From Phlebotomus papatasi (Eukaryota > Arthropoda > Insecta > Diptera > Psychodidae): DNA of 64,000 nt. Numbering within the stretch: position 1 is the stretch's first letter; each line of letters starts with the position of its first letter. The stretch spans positions 55,438,712 to 55,502,711 of the forward strand of contig NC_077224.1 of assembly GCF_024763615.1 (NCBI RefSeq). The letters are read 5' to 3'. A model generated the notes under the pieces. That model was not told the origin of the DNA and did not search any database. It saw nothing but the letters and a program-made list of their open reading frames with translations. The position numbers and the translations under genes are program-made. Positions 45,615 through 57,293 of the stretch are shown here, piece after piece.

Positions 45615-45879
45615 AGCTTTTAAGACCGAATTTAAAAATTTGTAGTCTCAAGATATGTATCTTCAGAAATGAGAATAAAATGACAATTTAAAAAAGAAAC
45701 TAAGTTAAAAGTTACTAACGCCTCATATATTGTAGCTACAAGGCAACTAATCTTTAAAATTTTCACTATTTAATTAGAAGCACAAAGGGTCTCCACGACC
45801 CCCACGACCAGATTAACAAGTTAAGGATATCTTAAGGAAGAATGACATTTTCTTAGGATTATATATCTGGCGGAAGTGT

Positions 45880-46039
45880 ATGCAATCGTAGCTCTTCCGT
45901 TGTTCGCCAGAGAATTCGTTCTTTTCAAATCAAAGGCTCTGAATTTTTGCCAAATTTTGAAAGCTTTGCCAAAAATTCGGAGTCTTTTAATTTGAAAAGA
46001 ACGAATTCTCTGGCGAACACCGGAAGAGCTACGATTGCA
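45880..46039. repeat. Near-perfect hairpin with arms of about 78 bases
   Basis: Left arm TGCAATCGTAGCTCTTCCGT, then TTCGCCAGAGAATTCGTTCT, then TTTTCAAATCAAAG; the right arm is the inverse with only a few changes. The 12-base word AATGACATTTTC occurs at 45841-45852 and directly after the right arm at 46039-46050; it may be a target duplication, with about 28 bases of extra left sequence. Confidence 0.7.
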
Positions 46040-46092
46040 ATGACATTTTCATTTTAACGTAGTGGAATGTTGTAATATTTTGGCTTACAGAC

Positions 46093-46244
46093 TTACCGTA
46101 GATGCGGATGACTTTGCCCCCTGTTACTCATAAGCTTTTCTTTAAGTCAAAGTGTCTTAATCAAGTACTAGATTTAAAGAAAAGCTTAAGAACGGTAGGA
46201 TGATAGTCACCCCCAGAAGCCAAAGTCAATAGCATCTATGGTAA
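46093..46244. mobile_element. TTACCGTAGATGC-ended MITE
   Basis: Left end TTACCGTAGATGCGGATGAC and right-end inverse TTACCATAGATGCTATTGAC. AAGCTTTTCTTTAA and its inverse form an inner pair around 46132-46184. The ends begin with TTA, so a TTA/TAA target is likely but cannot be separated from the repeat. Confidence 0.6.
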
Positions 46245-47930
46245 AATAATTATACCTTGAATTTAAAGATTTTTATCGGCGAACTCGAAACAATCTTCCA
46301 GATTTAAAGATTTAAACTTATCTTAATCCTTATGATTTCTCATTTTGCTCTAGTAATTCTATTAAATCACACACTGATAAGATTTTCAGAACTTTAAGCA
46401 TTTTAAGGCAAAATAATGGTTAGAAATTATCCAAAACATTATTTTCAAATCCTATTAAAGTTCTTGTTCGCATGATGACCGATATTAGCAATAGTTGGTA
46501 ATTGAATTCAGGGGTATTCGATCTATTCGATACATATATCCTGTAAACATCAGCAGGTTTGAAGATGATAGACTAATCCATAGCATTGCAGTAGCTGTAA
46601 CTCCGAAAGAAGTATAGTAAACTCAAGTTGAAGTTTTTTGCAAAGTTATCGCCATTAAACTCATAAGTTGATTTGAATTTAATTCAATGAATGGCAAGGA
46701 CGTTTCTATCATCAACTTCCTTATTGTTCTAATCTGACATAATGACATGACATATGATACAATGAGAGTTATAAAATTCAGCGCTGAAAATGCAATATGC
46801 GAAATTAACCTCTTGACCATGGTGTATGTTTCGCCTTAAGGGCGTTTATCTTTGCTTGTCCACATTAATTTTGGTGTTGCGATGTTGCACAGCATGTGTG
46901 TATTTGTTGGATGTTGTGGCTGTTTTTTTTTTGATCCCCAACAACAAACAGCCTCTTCCTCCCCAGCTAAGATATTCTGCGCACAAGAGATTCCACCCGT
47001 TTCAATATAAATACATTCTGTGGCTTGTTACAGCGAAAACCACTCTTTCTCTGTACTCCATAAAGAGGTATGGACCAATTGAACAAAATACAGAAAAGTG
47101 GCATTAAGTAAACAATAAACATCAATTCTGGGATCGATTTTTTTTTCTTTCCTGCACAAACAAACCCACAGACTATACAGTGTTTTTATTTCAACTTCTT
47201 TAACTACATACTATTTTCATCTGCATTTCCATTCGCATTTGGATTTAGGCGAAGAGCTACAAAGATTTCTTTCCACCTTTAAAGTAGATTCCATTGAAAT
47301 TTAAAAGCAGGAAGAGTACTTGAGGATTAAGGGATACCAAATTTGTTTGAAATTCGTATGAAAAAGAGAATAGGATGAGCCAAAATTTATTAATACGACT
47401 TCACTTTTAAAGAATTTTCAATAGAAGAAGATCAGAATGTAAAAGGAAATAAGAAAACGAGTGATAAGCCTAGATCAAGTTATTGTAGGTGAGATTCTCA
47501 ACGTGAGCAAACCCTGATTACACAAAAATTCGATTTTAAGCTGCAATTGGGAGATGTTATATTCTGAATCAAGTTCCTGGAAAAATGCAAATTTTGTGTT
47601 TAATCTAAAATATCCAGGAACCAGGATTTTGATGAACTGGCAGAAAGGCAAAATGTAGACCAGAATCTCCATTATAAAATTTTACTGAAGAAATTGGAAG
47701 AAATTTATATAATCGGGTGCTGCAAAACTGAGATAATTTAATTTATTAGGTTTAGATTCGTTTTAACAGGTAGCCCCTTATGTTCATGTTACGAACTTTA
47801 ACTAATGTCAGAAAATTTCAAAATTTTGTGAGACTTTTCCTGAAAGGAATTACATGGGTCTCAAAACTTAAAAAAACAGCATAAATTTCTTTAAAGTTTT
47901 TTAACATAATGAAAATTTATTTTTTCAACC
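46245..47930. other. Non-coding stretch, small island at about 46800-47120
   Basis: AT-rich apart from the island. The 93-codon frame at 46826-47107 is Leu/Cys-rich with no motif. AGCCCCTTATG at 47773-47783 recalls words near 222 and 945. Confidence 0.45.
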
Positions 47931-47932
47931 TA

Positions 47933-48259
47933 CAGTTCTGTCTCTCTATATGCACACTCTCTATATGCACAGCTTTTGTGTCGGTTGCATTCAAAATCAG
48001 TTTGTTTACATTTTGACAAAGTAATAAAGAAAATTATTTTCTTGGTAACTAATTTTTCTCGTTTTTAATTTTCTTAATTTTATTTTTTCTGTCTCATATT
48101 ATAGTTAAAATAACACGGGAAATTCTAGAACAATAAAAAAATAATAATTTATTAAAAGAAGGAGAAAAACCGTTGGGAATTTCAAAAAAAGTTGTGCATA
48201 TTCAGAGAGAGAACTGTCAAAAAAAGTACCCAAACTGTGCATATAGCGAGACAGCACTG
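47933..48259. mobile_element. CAGT-ended MITE
   Basis: Left end CAGTTCTGTCTCTCTATATG and right-end inverse CAGTGCTGTCTCGCTATATG, with TA before the left end. CTCTCTATATGCACA occurs twice in tandem at the left (47944-47974). Length (327 bp) and layout resemble the element at 16476-16806. Non-coding. Confidence 0.65.
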
Positions 48260-51200
48260 TTTAAGCATATAAAAGTGCAATAGGGGAGACCGGGGTAGAA
48301 TGAGCCACGTATAGTCTTGTTAGTATTCTTCACATGTATTTAAATATTTCATCCCATATAATATTCTATTTCCTTCTCGTTCTTTGTCTAGTTATAGCTT
48401 TGGATAATTTAAATGTTTGAAAGTTCATGCCAATCACAGAATGCAATGGTACTAGAATATTTTATGTAATTAAACAAATAATTGCTTGTGCATAATCCTT
48501 TGGTTAGTCAGTAATATGACTAATGATAGATCTTTTTCTGCAATAATCATCAAAATTAGTTTTTCAATTTTTTTCTCTTTATTACTTCATATATTGATAA
48601 AGTCAGAGCTTGAATCGTGTGTCATTTAATTGTATATGAAGAAATATCTATGGAATGTCAGTAAATCAAAATACTTACAAAATATCCTTCATAATTTTCT
48701 GTTGAGAATTTTTCCAGTTTCTCAAATGTTACCTCGAAGGACAATTGCAATGGGAATTTGTAACTTAAGAGGGAAAGTAACTTCTGCATTGGATGGTGTT
48801 TTGGAGTATCTACTTCGAGAGTGTTTTATTTTGCAGTTCATTTGCCTTGTTTTCCAATCGATTGCAAATGCACCTCATATGAGCATGTTCTTCACAATCA
48901 GATATCATGATGGAATTACAACCTTAAGCCCAAACCAGCTACAGAACCCCATTAAATCTCTGTTTCTTTAATAGAAAATCCCAAGCCACGTCGTTGTCGC
49001 GTCCTCGCGATTTGCTGTTTGGGCACCGTTACTTCTCTTTATGCAAAAATCACACCATGGAATTTCATTTGCACTTTGTGAAAGAATGGAATTTTGTAAA
49101 TTAGTTGAAGATTTAGGGTAGCATGATCAGAACATGCTATGTATGGCCTTAACTTTTAAATTTACAAGAAAAATGTTTCTGTACGTTTTTTACAAAAAAA
49201 AATCTTTTCTTTTCTTGCAGGTAAGCCTCAAAGATGCCAAAGTATTCCTATTCTCCTCTAGCATTGATGTAAGTTGAAATTTAAATGCTAAGAACATAAT
49301 TGTGTCAAATTCATAGAACCTAAGCAACTTCTTGTGCATAAACTTTGTACAGCAATAAAATTGATGATAAAATTTATTCTGACATAAAAATTTACTATTT
49401 AAAAGTAAATAATTGGCGGCTACGTTTGTGTGCACTGTGAAAAATATTAAACTTAACCCACTTAACCTGTATTTAAGTATAAATCAAATCGCCAGACTCA
49501 TGTGCACCCCTTTCTAGGTTGAAAGTCAATTAAAAGTTGAGGTTGAGGAATACTCTTTGAGAAGAAAATATATCTACTAAATTTTGAATTTTTAAATTAC
49601 TTGTAATTTTGCATTCCATTTCTATAATTTTTGACAATTTATTCAATCCAATATCATACTTTTTGAGTTTCACATTATAGACTCATATGAAGATTCAATG
49701 AATCTAAACCGATCATTAAACGGAACTCATTTTAAAATTTAAAATTATTCATACTCGTATAAGAAATTTATATGTATTCGGGTTATGCTAGTGATTAATA
49801 CTAAGACTTTATTGATGAAATGTGCATATTTTTGTTTTAAAAGTATCTGCTCTTGTACTGGAATTCTACCTGATTTGTTTATGCCAATATTCTTTTAAGA
49901 AAATGTGCATTTCGCATAAAAATAATCAGTGTAATAAGAAATTTTGATTTACCATAATTTACATTAAAACATTCTTAGTAAAATTCCTTTCGTTAATTGC
50001 TGAAATTTAGGCCAGTTTAATTTAAACTAAAGATTAAAGCTTTCAACATTGGATTTTCAAATTTGTGTGCACAAAATATGATTCTTATTTTCATGGATTA
50101 GTTTAAAATTTTAAACAATTAGACAACGAATTATAATTCGTAGCATGAAAAATTAATTATAATTATTAGAAAAAAGTATCATTATTAACAGAATTTTACC
50201 TTCGCGCTCGTAATGTTAGAAAAACGATTTTCTCCTCTTTGTGATACATAAGTGATTATTCCTCCGGTTTTACCAAACAGATATAATTTTTTTTTAAAAC
50301 TAAAATGAAAAATTTAAACAGTTATCACTTTTTTTGTAAAATAAAATTCTTGAAGTCCAAGTCAGAGGTTCTCTATAAATATTATTCGAATTAGCAAAGC
50401 GATTTTGAGATTTTAGTACCTATAAGGGATATTAAGGCAGTTGTAAATACTGACTTTCATGTCTACGCTGCTTGGATTTTTGTCAATTATTTCTTCAATG
50501 GAGAAGTATCGCTATTCGCTAGTATTCATAGGTCTCAGACTCGGAAGTATATTTCCTAATTTAAAAATCGGTGCTCGGTGCATTTACAATTACCCCATGT
50601 GCCTCTACTGCCCCAATTTTCCCTAAAGATAATTATTTTAGTAGAAATATATTTCAAAATTCTATTCTTTTTCGTTTACATGCTGCATATTTAAGGTAAA
50701 AGGGCACAAAAAATTATTTTCATTGGTCAATTCATCAGAAATATTTATTAATTTTTCTAAGGCTAATACAAAAAGTTCTTGATTTAAGTAAAAACCGAAA
50801 ACTCATCCGAGTAGGAAAAACCTTCATGAGAAATAAATCTGTACAAGAAATATACCATCAAGATTCTTTTTCTAAACAAGAATTCAATCTCGTGCGCTTT
50901 CTCAAAATAGAACAAGCTTCTCAAAATCGTGTCGACAAAAAGTAAATTCCACGGATACTTCCTCTTGATGTTGCCTTTTCCCATTGTCATTAGGGAAATT
51001 AAAGAATGACGGCGGACAGGAAAGCTTCTCAAGTCAGCGTGTGTTTTCTTAATGAGATGAACAAGTGCATTAATATGGATCATTTCTGCAAAAGTGCATC
51101 ATCACTTAAGGAAACTCTTGTACATCTCCTCCTTTTTCCTCAGCGGAATTGACATAAAAGTTGTCACAAAGTAGCAAATCCTAGCAGTAGTTATTATCAA

Positions 51201-52430
51201 CTCTAACGAATGGAATATTGGGGTTGGTTGAGAGAGAGGAAATATGTATTTATGTTTATGGGATTGGGATTAATGGGATGAAAGTCAATCTAATTCCCAC
51301 ATCATCACTTTGGCTGCCAATGATGAAGAATGCCCGATTCTTTCCTAACATGTGAGATCATTTCTATAGGATGAAACATTAAAATACTCCACACTCTATT
51401 GAGAGTTGGATTCGCAAATAGAGATAAATCTATAAATAAAATGGGAAACAAGACACAACCACATAGTCCATACGACGACAGTGTGGTAGCGATAATGATG
51501 ATGGTCTTCTGCACACATTAAAATAAATATTGATGATGATTAAAAATGAATATGAAATAAACAAGTACAACACAACAAATACGACTTCAATGGGAATTCT
51601 TGGGCGCTCTGAGGACACAGAGAATTGGAAAATGTGTTCATATGACACTGTTCAGTTGAATTATGTGCCATGTTCGCGGTTATCTCCTGGCGAGGTTTCT
51701 TGCGGAGGAATATGTGGCCAATGAGACAACCCATTGATCTCTCTTTCACCTTCATCTTTCTTCCTGCAAACGGTAGTTGGAAGTTCTCACTCTCTCTCAC
51801 TCCTGCACCGGGGATTAAATACTATATAACTTTGGTATCATTCCTCAAACTCATTGCCAAGAACTCGATTGTGAGGCGCAATGTGGAGCCCACATGCTCG
51901 TGAAATGATTATTATGATGCTGGAGAAGTCATTCTTTCTCCAAGATGTCGAGAACTTACCGAAGGGGACAATCACTCACTGAAATCCCCATACAAGACCC
52001 TCGGGGATATGTCTCAATCTTACGACTTTATTGTTCGTTATGAGAATAGCAATAGAACATAGGTAGTTATAGAGAGCAACAATTTAACTTTCTGTATTGA
52101 ACTGAAGGCTCTCTCTTAAATTCTTTGATATGCTGTTTGCATTGCAGTTTAACAGTTTACAGTTTTCAGTGCCCTAAGTACATCATTTTAAAACAATCAA
52201 AAATCTATAAAATACACTGAAAGGTTTGTTTTAACAATTTGGATAGAAAACATAAACATATAGACTACATTTATATGGTGTAAATAATCCTGATAATCGT
52301 AAGATTGAAAAAATACAGTCTATCCAATTTCAAATAATAATGATATTTTTCTTTCGTTTTATTTCGAAACAAGTTTTTTTTAAATTTGCAATACCCTTCA
52401 ATAATTTAGCCAAGACACATTAAAGAGAGT
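48260..52430. other. Long non-coding stretch with two islands and edges of a possible large repeat
   Basis: TAGGGGAGACCGGGGTAGAA at 48281 looks like a left end and its loose inverse closes at 50625 (GCCTCTACTGCCCCAATTTT then CCCTA). A 113-codon plus-strand frame at 48630-48971 lies between and has no known motif. About 48620-49090 and 50930-52010 are GC-richer islands. No gene is supported. Confidence 0.4.
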
Positions 52431-52471
52431 TATAACACTTGGCTGGGAGATTTTATCTCAGACAGGAACCA

Positions 52472-52855
52472 CTAGAAGATATTTTCAAGAGTCATTGGCG
52501 CATAGTACAATGGGTTGCACTTCGCAATACTCTCGTTTATCATAGTAGTGCTTGAGTCTAGCAATGACTTAATCCTCTCGTTCAGTAATAACCTTCCCGA
52601 TTTGATAATTTTCTCTGGTTGAAGTTTTTCCTTTACCGATTCGAAGGTATATCAGAGACAACTTACCTAAAAATCCGTTAAAAGTTCGAACGTTTGAACT
52701 AACAATGTTTCACAAAATTGAGTAAGTTCATGAAAAGGGAATTTCTTTGAATGAAATTGCAATTCAAACGTTCTGCCCGTTATGCCATCATGAAAATCCA
52801 CAAAACTACACAAAAATTCACTTTTTTGCAGCAAACGTTTGCATACTGTTGACAT
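52472..52855 (-). pseudogene. Unassigned broken gene, minus strand
   Basis: From ATG 52853-52855 a single minus-strand frame runs 128 codons to TAG 52472-52474, interrupted only by TAG (52667-52669) and TGA (52652-52654), five codons apart. Both halves look like ordinary protein: the first includes FVDFHDGITGRTFELQF, the second KEKLQPEKIIKSGRLLLNER and CNPLYYAPMTLENIF. A splice-donor-like AGGTAAGT overlaps the first stop, but removing it would still leave the TAG. I do not recognise the family. Either a decayed gene or a first exon that ends at 52667 with chance openness after it. Confidence 0.35.
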
Positions 52856-52871
52856 TTTTGACTATTGAAGT

Positions 52872-53061
52872 ATGTCAAGAATATCGAAATTCGAAATGGC
52901 AGAACAATCAGCGCTAAAGCGGCGGGTATATGAACTTGCACTTTAAGCTTCCGGTAGATTTTCGAATGTTTGGCTTGGCTTTGGGGTGGCTTTGACTCTT
53001 CGAAAGGTTATTACTGAATGGAGCCAATGAGGCTATTCACACCGCGGCATTAGACTGAGAT
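52872..53061 (+). pseudogene. Divergent short coding-like frame, frameshifted
   Basis: ATG 52872 opens a 24-codon frame (ending KRRVYELAL and TAA). One base further on, in the next frame, a continuation reads KLPVDFRMFGLALGWL, stop, LFERLLLNGANEAIHTAALD. The phrase around RLLLN shares 15 bases (AAGGTTATTACTGAA) with the minus-strand frame at 52585-52600 in inverted orientation and in the same reading frame. It faces away from the minus-strand frame with only 16 bases between the two start codons. Weak evidence; family unknown. Confidence 0.25.
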
Positions 53062-53086
53062 TGAACTGTACCAAAATCGGATTTTA

Positions 53087-53335
53087 AAACAATTTAGCTT
53101 CAATCTCTAGCACAAATGCTACAGGTCCCACAATAGAACATTCTGGAGCACCCTTCATCGCTAGCCTCCCGGGATTGATCTCCATTCCAAAAAGGTCACG
53201 AATGCAACGTCCTTCTCGCTTCACTGGTGAAGACCGACTGAAAAGCCGATTCGATTGTGACTTCGGAATAACTCGTAGAACACTCTCATCAACCCAATCT
53301 AGCGGAACTATAGCGATATCGTAACATAGCCGCCG
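53087..53335 (-). pseudogene. Unassigned coding-like frame of 83 codons, minus strand
   Basis: Open between TAA 53336-53338 and TAA 53084-53086 on the minus strand, with no ATG near the start, so it would be an exon or fragment. It includes LDWVDESVLRVIPKSQSNRL, RCIRDLFGMEINPGRLAMKG and a hydrophobic acidic end. Upstream on the same strand other frames also read like protein (NFEECYNGGYVTISL; GLLSLEELEGENPSGRRRR), as if frameshifts had split one gene. GC is well above the flanks. No family recognised. Confidence 0.3.
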
Positions 53336-53339
53336 TTAT

Positions 53340-55321
53340 AGCACTCCTCAAAGTTACCACCCCAGCTGAACATTATTGATTGGTAACTGATTGGTAACGT
53401 TGGCTTAGAAGGACCTTCGTCTTCGTCCAGACGGGTTTTCTCCCTCCAACTCCTCCAGACTCAGCAGTCCTACTACAAATCTAATGCGGTTATGTAAATG
53501 GTCTCAATGAAACCATTTGGATTGCTACCTTACATTAAGACAAGACTGTATTGTCCCAAAATTGTCTCGACTTCTATAAGATTAGGTACTTTAGGGCTAG
53601 TAAAACCTACTAATTTTGTTTATAGAAAACTGAAAAAAGTTATAACAGTTGCAGATTAAGAATATCTAATTTTAACATTAAATTTGAATTGGACTTTTAC
53701 AATTTCTTCATTATTATTAAAATGACGTAGGGGTTACCGTGATCATTAAGACGGTTCCCACGAGGTGAGCCCATTCTATTGCACATCGGTTGGGTTGACC
53801 TTTGCGATTATCTCTAATCTCTAGAGAAAAAAATTACAAAATTTTATAAAACTATGTTCTTAGTATAAGACTTGGCTAAATTAAATGGTCAGATTAATTT
53901 CAATTTCAATTTCAATTTATTAAAAACAACTGCTTTTGAACATAGGCACTTGAAGCAGCCCTAAAATAAAAACATACAATCATATAGTCAGAAAGCTATA
54001 ATTTACGTACAGTTCTTTAATCAATTTTTTTTCATTAAGTGCACTTTTTTTATTTTGTTTTATTTATTATCTGTATTTGAAGCAGATTTATTTATTACAA
54101 TGTGGCTGCGTATTGGGCTAAAAAACATGATCATAAGAAAATTAGTATAAATCTATTGATTTTTGAATACTTCTTTGGCCATTTGGAAGAATTGAACGAG
54201 GAACTTATAAGACATCTGTACAACTCAAAACATAAACAACAAAAATGTTATAAGTTCTATTTAATGTGCATTTTATAATGGGATGTTGAAAAATAAACGA
54301 TTATGTCTTGTGCCACACTCACGATGCCACTGACAGGTTGGTCAGGAATTTCTGAAAAAAAAAAATTCTGTCATTGCTGAATATTTATGAGGAGTTGGCT
54401 ACCTTAAACGGGTTGATCAGCCGCCAAAAATTTAACATCCATATATCACGCAACACTTACAATCCCAATATCGGTGGTGGCTCTTGAACCGAATGGTCAT
54501 TTCTTCAGGGAATTGTCTTTATCGGAAATTTTGTGGAATCACAATTTTAGGTGTTGAATGGATTAATTTATGCCACCAATTCCTCTTTTCATCGGCCCCA
54601 AAAGCCTCCTTATCAGTCACTTCTTCAGCAGAGACGAACAACAACTAAAGAAAGAAAAAAAACATTAAATTTTCCTCATATAATCCCAAAAAGAATTCCT
54701 TTCCACCAATTAAGACACCCAAACTTCAATCACTTTACGCCACTTGTTTAATGTTGAAAAGAAGTAATTCTCAATCAATCTTCGTGAAGGCAACGGAAAA
54801 CGGTAAAGATTTAACAAAATTTTAATTGTTTCCCACACAGTAAAAGACTTTTCCGCGGAGAACAAATACCACAATCCGCTCCTTGCCGGTGCATTATTTA
54901 CATTTTGTCCAAGAACAAATTCAAATGACAAACACTTTGAATTCTCTGTGTTTGACCTCTCCAAAGAACTCCGCAATTCTTTCAAGTACTTTGCGCAATA
55001 TACTAAGCATAATTCCCATATTCACTGAATTCCTGTCAATGTGGATTCTTTGCACACGCACTTTAGAAGCATAATTATTAAGATTTAGATGTATTTAAAT
55101 AAAGAATTTATGTATTTGTTGCATCCCAAGTAGCAAAAACCATTCTTTACGACATCCACTTTAGTAAGTCCAATAACGTACTGACTTCGTTGTAGTTACC
55201 GTGACGTCAACAATTCGACATTAAACTTTTATTTATTTTTATTGCTGTCAAATTGGTAAAATTGTCGTCTTCATTCTGTCAAAGTGTCACTATTTTAGAC
55301 TTAATGATATCTTAGACTTAA
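53340..55321. other. Non-coding stretch
   Basis: 53340-53530 is GC-rich and probably part of the broken gene next to it. An AATTTC microsatellite lies at about 53900-53924. The island at about 54300-55070 has short opposed frames only (54551-54751 plus, 54710-54985 minus). No gene. Confidence 0.45.
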
Positions 55322-55425
55322 GCCCTAGACACACTTACGACTTAAATTTAACTAATTATCGAAATAAGTCTTAGACTAAATTCACATCATATTACCACTA
55401 ACTAAGCCGTAAGTGTGTCTAGGAC
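55322..55425. mobile_element. PIF/Harbinger-like MITE, CCCTAGACACAC ends
   Basis: AGCCCTAGACACACTTACGA on the left pairs with the inverse of the right end TGTCCTAGACACACTTACGG. Left flank TTA, right flank TTC, so the duplication is worn. Its ends match those of 60300-60813. Confidence 0.65.
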
Positions 55426-55623
55426 ATTCGACAAATAAATTAATGACGTCTTCATGGCCTAATGTATAGTACATTCAGCCATGCGGTACCACTTGAAGAG
55501 CATAAAGAACGTACGTTAAACTTCATAAAATATTCTTAAATTTTCAAGTCAAATCCTTAAAAAAAAGGAACCTGTGTCTAAATATCAAGCTCTATAAAAA
55601 CCTATCAGAAGAACTTAACCTGC

Positions 55624-55838
55624 GGTTCTATAATAACTTCTTTTCGATAACATCGAATGTCAATTCTGAAAAATTGTAATGTTTCCTACACTTTTTGTAG
55701 CTAATATGAATATTCATCAACAGTCAAATTCTTTATTGGGCCAACTATGTGTAAAAAGCTGTCATCCACTAAAATTAAAAGTTCCAGATTTATCGATACT
55801 CTCGATTCGATAGTGTCGAAAAGTTATCATTCCACCTC
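55624..55838. mobile_element. MITE related to 45261-45614
   Basis: GGTTCTATAATAACTTCTTT on the left pairs with the right-end inverse GGTGGAATGATAACTTTTCG; both arms then have a CGATA..ATCGAATG/CACTATCGAATC word. About 45 bases of the left arm match the inverse of 45556-45605. Non-coding. Confidence 0.5.
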
Positions 55839-55930
55839 TGGCTTAACAATTTGAAACCGAACGCGTTTTCTGATTTATTTATATAAATTAATAATAGGTA
55901 TCTAAGCATTATCTTCTATTTTTAAATTAA

Positions 55931-56149
55931 TAAGGTAAAGTCGACTGCGGTTCCTCGACTCGACCGGTCGAGTTATTTATTCAATTTATTTATATTTGCT
56001 ATAATATTTAGGGTATGATCTAACATTAATAGATCAATTATTCTATAAATAATACGAATCAGTGACAATTTCATAGAAATTGACCATTAAAAATTCAAAA
56101 ATTGACCAGTCGAGTCGAGAAACCGGTCGAGTGAGGGCACTTTACCTTA
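55931..56149. mobile_element. TA-type MITE, TAAGGTAAAG ends
   Basis: Left end TAAGGTAAAGTCGACTGCGG, right-end inverse TAAGGTAAAGTGCCCTCACT. The arms share CTCGACTCGAC and ACCGGT words. TA at each edge. Non-coding. Confidence 0.7.
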
Positions 56150-56423
56150 TTTAACCTTTACATTAGCATTACAAAAATTACTTCATTATATAGAGTAGTA
56201 ATTTAAATTGTTGAATTTCTTTAAAATTTTAAGTTTTTGAGGCTAGTTTTGATGATCTTCTAGATTCTTAAATTAAAATCGCTATGGAGACTTAATCCTA
56301 CTCTTTTTTGACTATAATTCCGCTAACAAAATCATTTCTAAGAACAACTTCATGCTGAAAATATATTTTTTTAAATTTTGTGCTTTTTGAGTTAAGAGTA
56401 TATAAGTCACAGTTATCCGGAAA

Positions 56424-56646
56424 TAGTAAGGGAAGTCGCGCTACCTTCAGACGATTCAAGCTTCAAACAATTCATTTTTTCAAATATATATTTTTTTTTA
56501 CAAATTTGACCCATTTATTTATTTAAATAGATAGTTCAATACCTCAAATTTCCTGAAGAAAGCTATGTGATAAATCCATTAAGAACATAGAAAAAAATTA
56601 ACTTGTCCGGAGCTTGAGACGTTCAAAGGCAGCGCATTTTCCCCTA
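56424..56646. mobile_element. TA-type MITE, family C copy 2
   Basis: The left TAGTAAGGGAAGTCGCGCTA pairs with the right-end inverse TAGGGGAAAATGCGCTGCCT. Both arms carry CAAGCTTC/GGAGCTTG and AATACCTCAAATTT, which ties it to 1131-1332 and 59830-60026. Confidence 0.65.
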
Positions 56647-56729
56647 ATTTTTGATTTCTGTTTAATTAGAATTCTAAGGCTCATCAGAGCCTAGAACAAT
56701 AGAGGACATTTTAAACAACTCCAGTTTAA

Positions 56730-56963
56730 CACTAAACATACCAAGACCAGGTCAAATTGACCGGTTTAAAATAAACACATATTTAAACGGTACAATGTCA
56801 CTATCAAACGTTATAAATTTCTTTAAAAATGCATGTAATATATTCTTTAGTGTTGAAATTTTAATTTTTTGCTCTTTTCCAAGATAAATTTGTTCAGTAT
56901 CCTATCCTATCACGGTTTGCCATTTGACCGAAAAACCACCAAAAACGGTCAGTAGGTTTAGTG
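56730..56963. mobile_element. piggyBac-like MITE, TTAA duplication
   Basis: TTAA at 56726-56729 and 56964-56967. Left end CACTAAACATACCAAGACC and right-end inverse CACTAAACCTACTGACCG; GGTCAAATTGACCGG and CGGTCAAATGG words lie further in. A TTAA target with C(A/C)CT ends is characteristic of piggyBac; the assignment is by family knowledge. Non-coding. Confidence 0.7.
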
Positions 56964-57189
56964 TTAAACGGACCTTACGGGTAAAGACTGTGAGGTGAAC
57001 CTGGCAAACAAGCAAAACGAGCTTTTCAACATTTTCAGCGCTCACTATTTTTTAAAAAATAGTCAGTGAAAATTTTAAAAATATTTTTAAAATTTTCTAA
57101 AATTTATATTAAATATTGAAATACTAAAGCTCACTTTCTGAATAAATGTGACTTCGAAATATAATTTTAATAATACAACCCATTACCCA

Positions 57190-57293
57190 ATTTTTTAAAA
57201 TATGGATGCGATGAGTCGCATTTATTGAAAAACATAGGAATAATTTAGTCATTATGAAGCTTGGGACCGTACAAAGCATTGGCACTTTCATTT
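57190..57293. repeat. Right half of a family D MITE
   Basis: GATTGAGTCGC-like words, then TTATTGAAAAACATAGGAAT, AATTTAGTCATTATGAAGCT and GGCACTTTC match the right arm of 4047-4265. The left half is missing. Confidence 0.55.
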
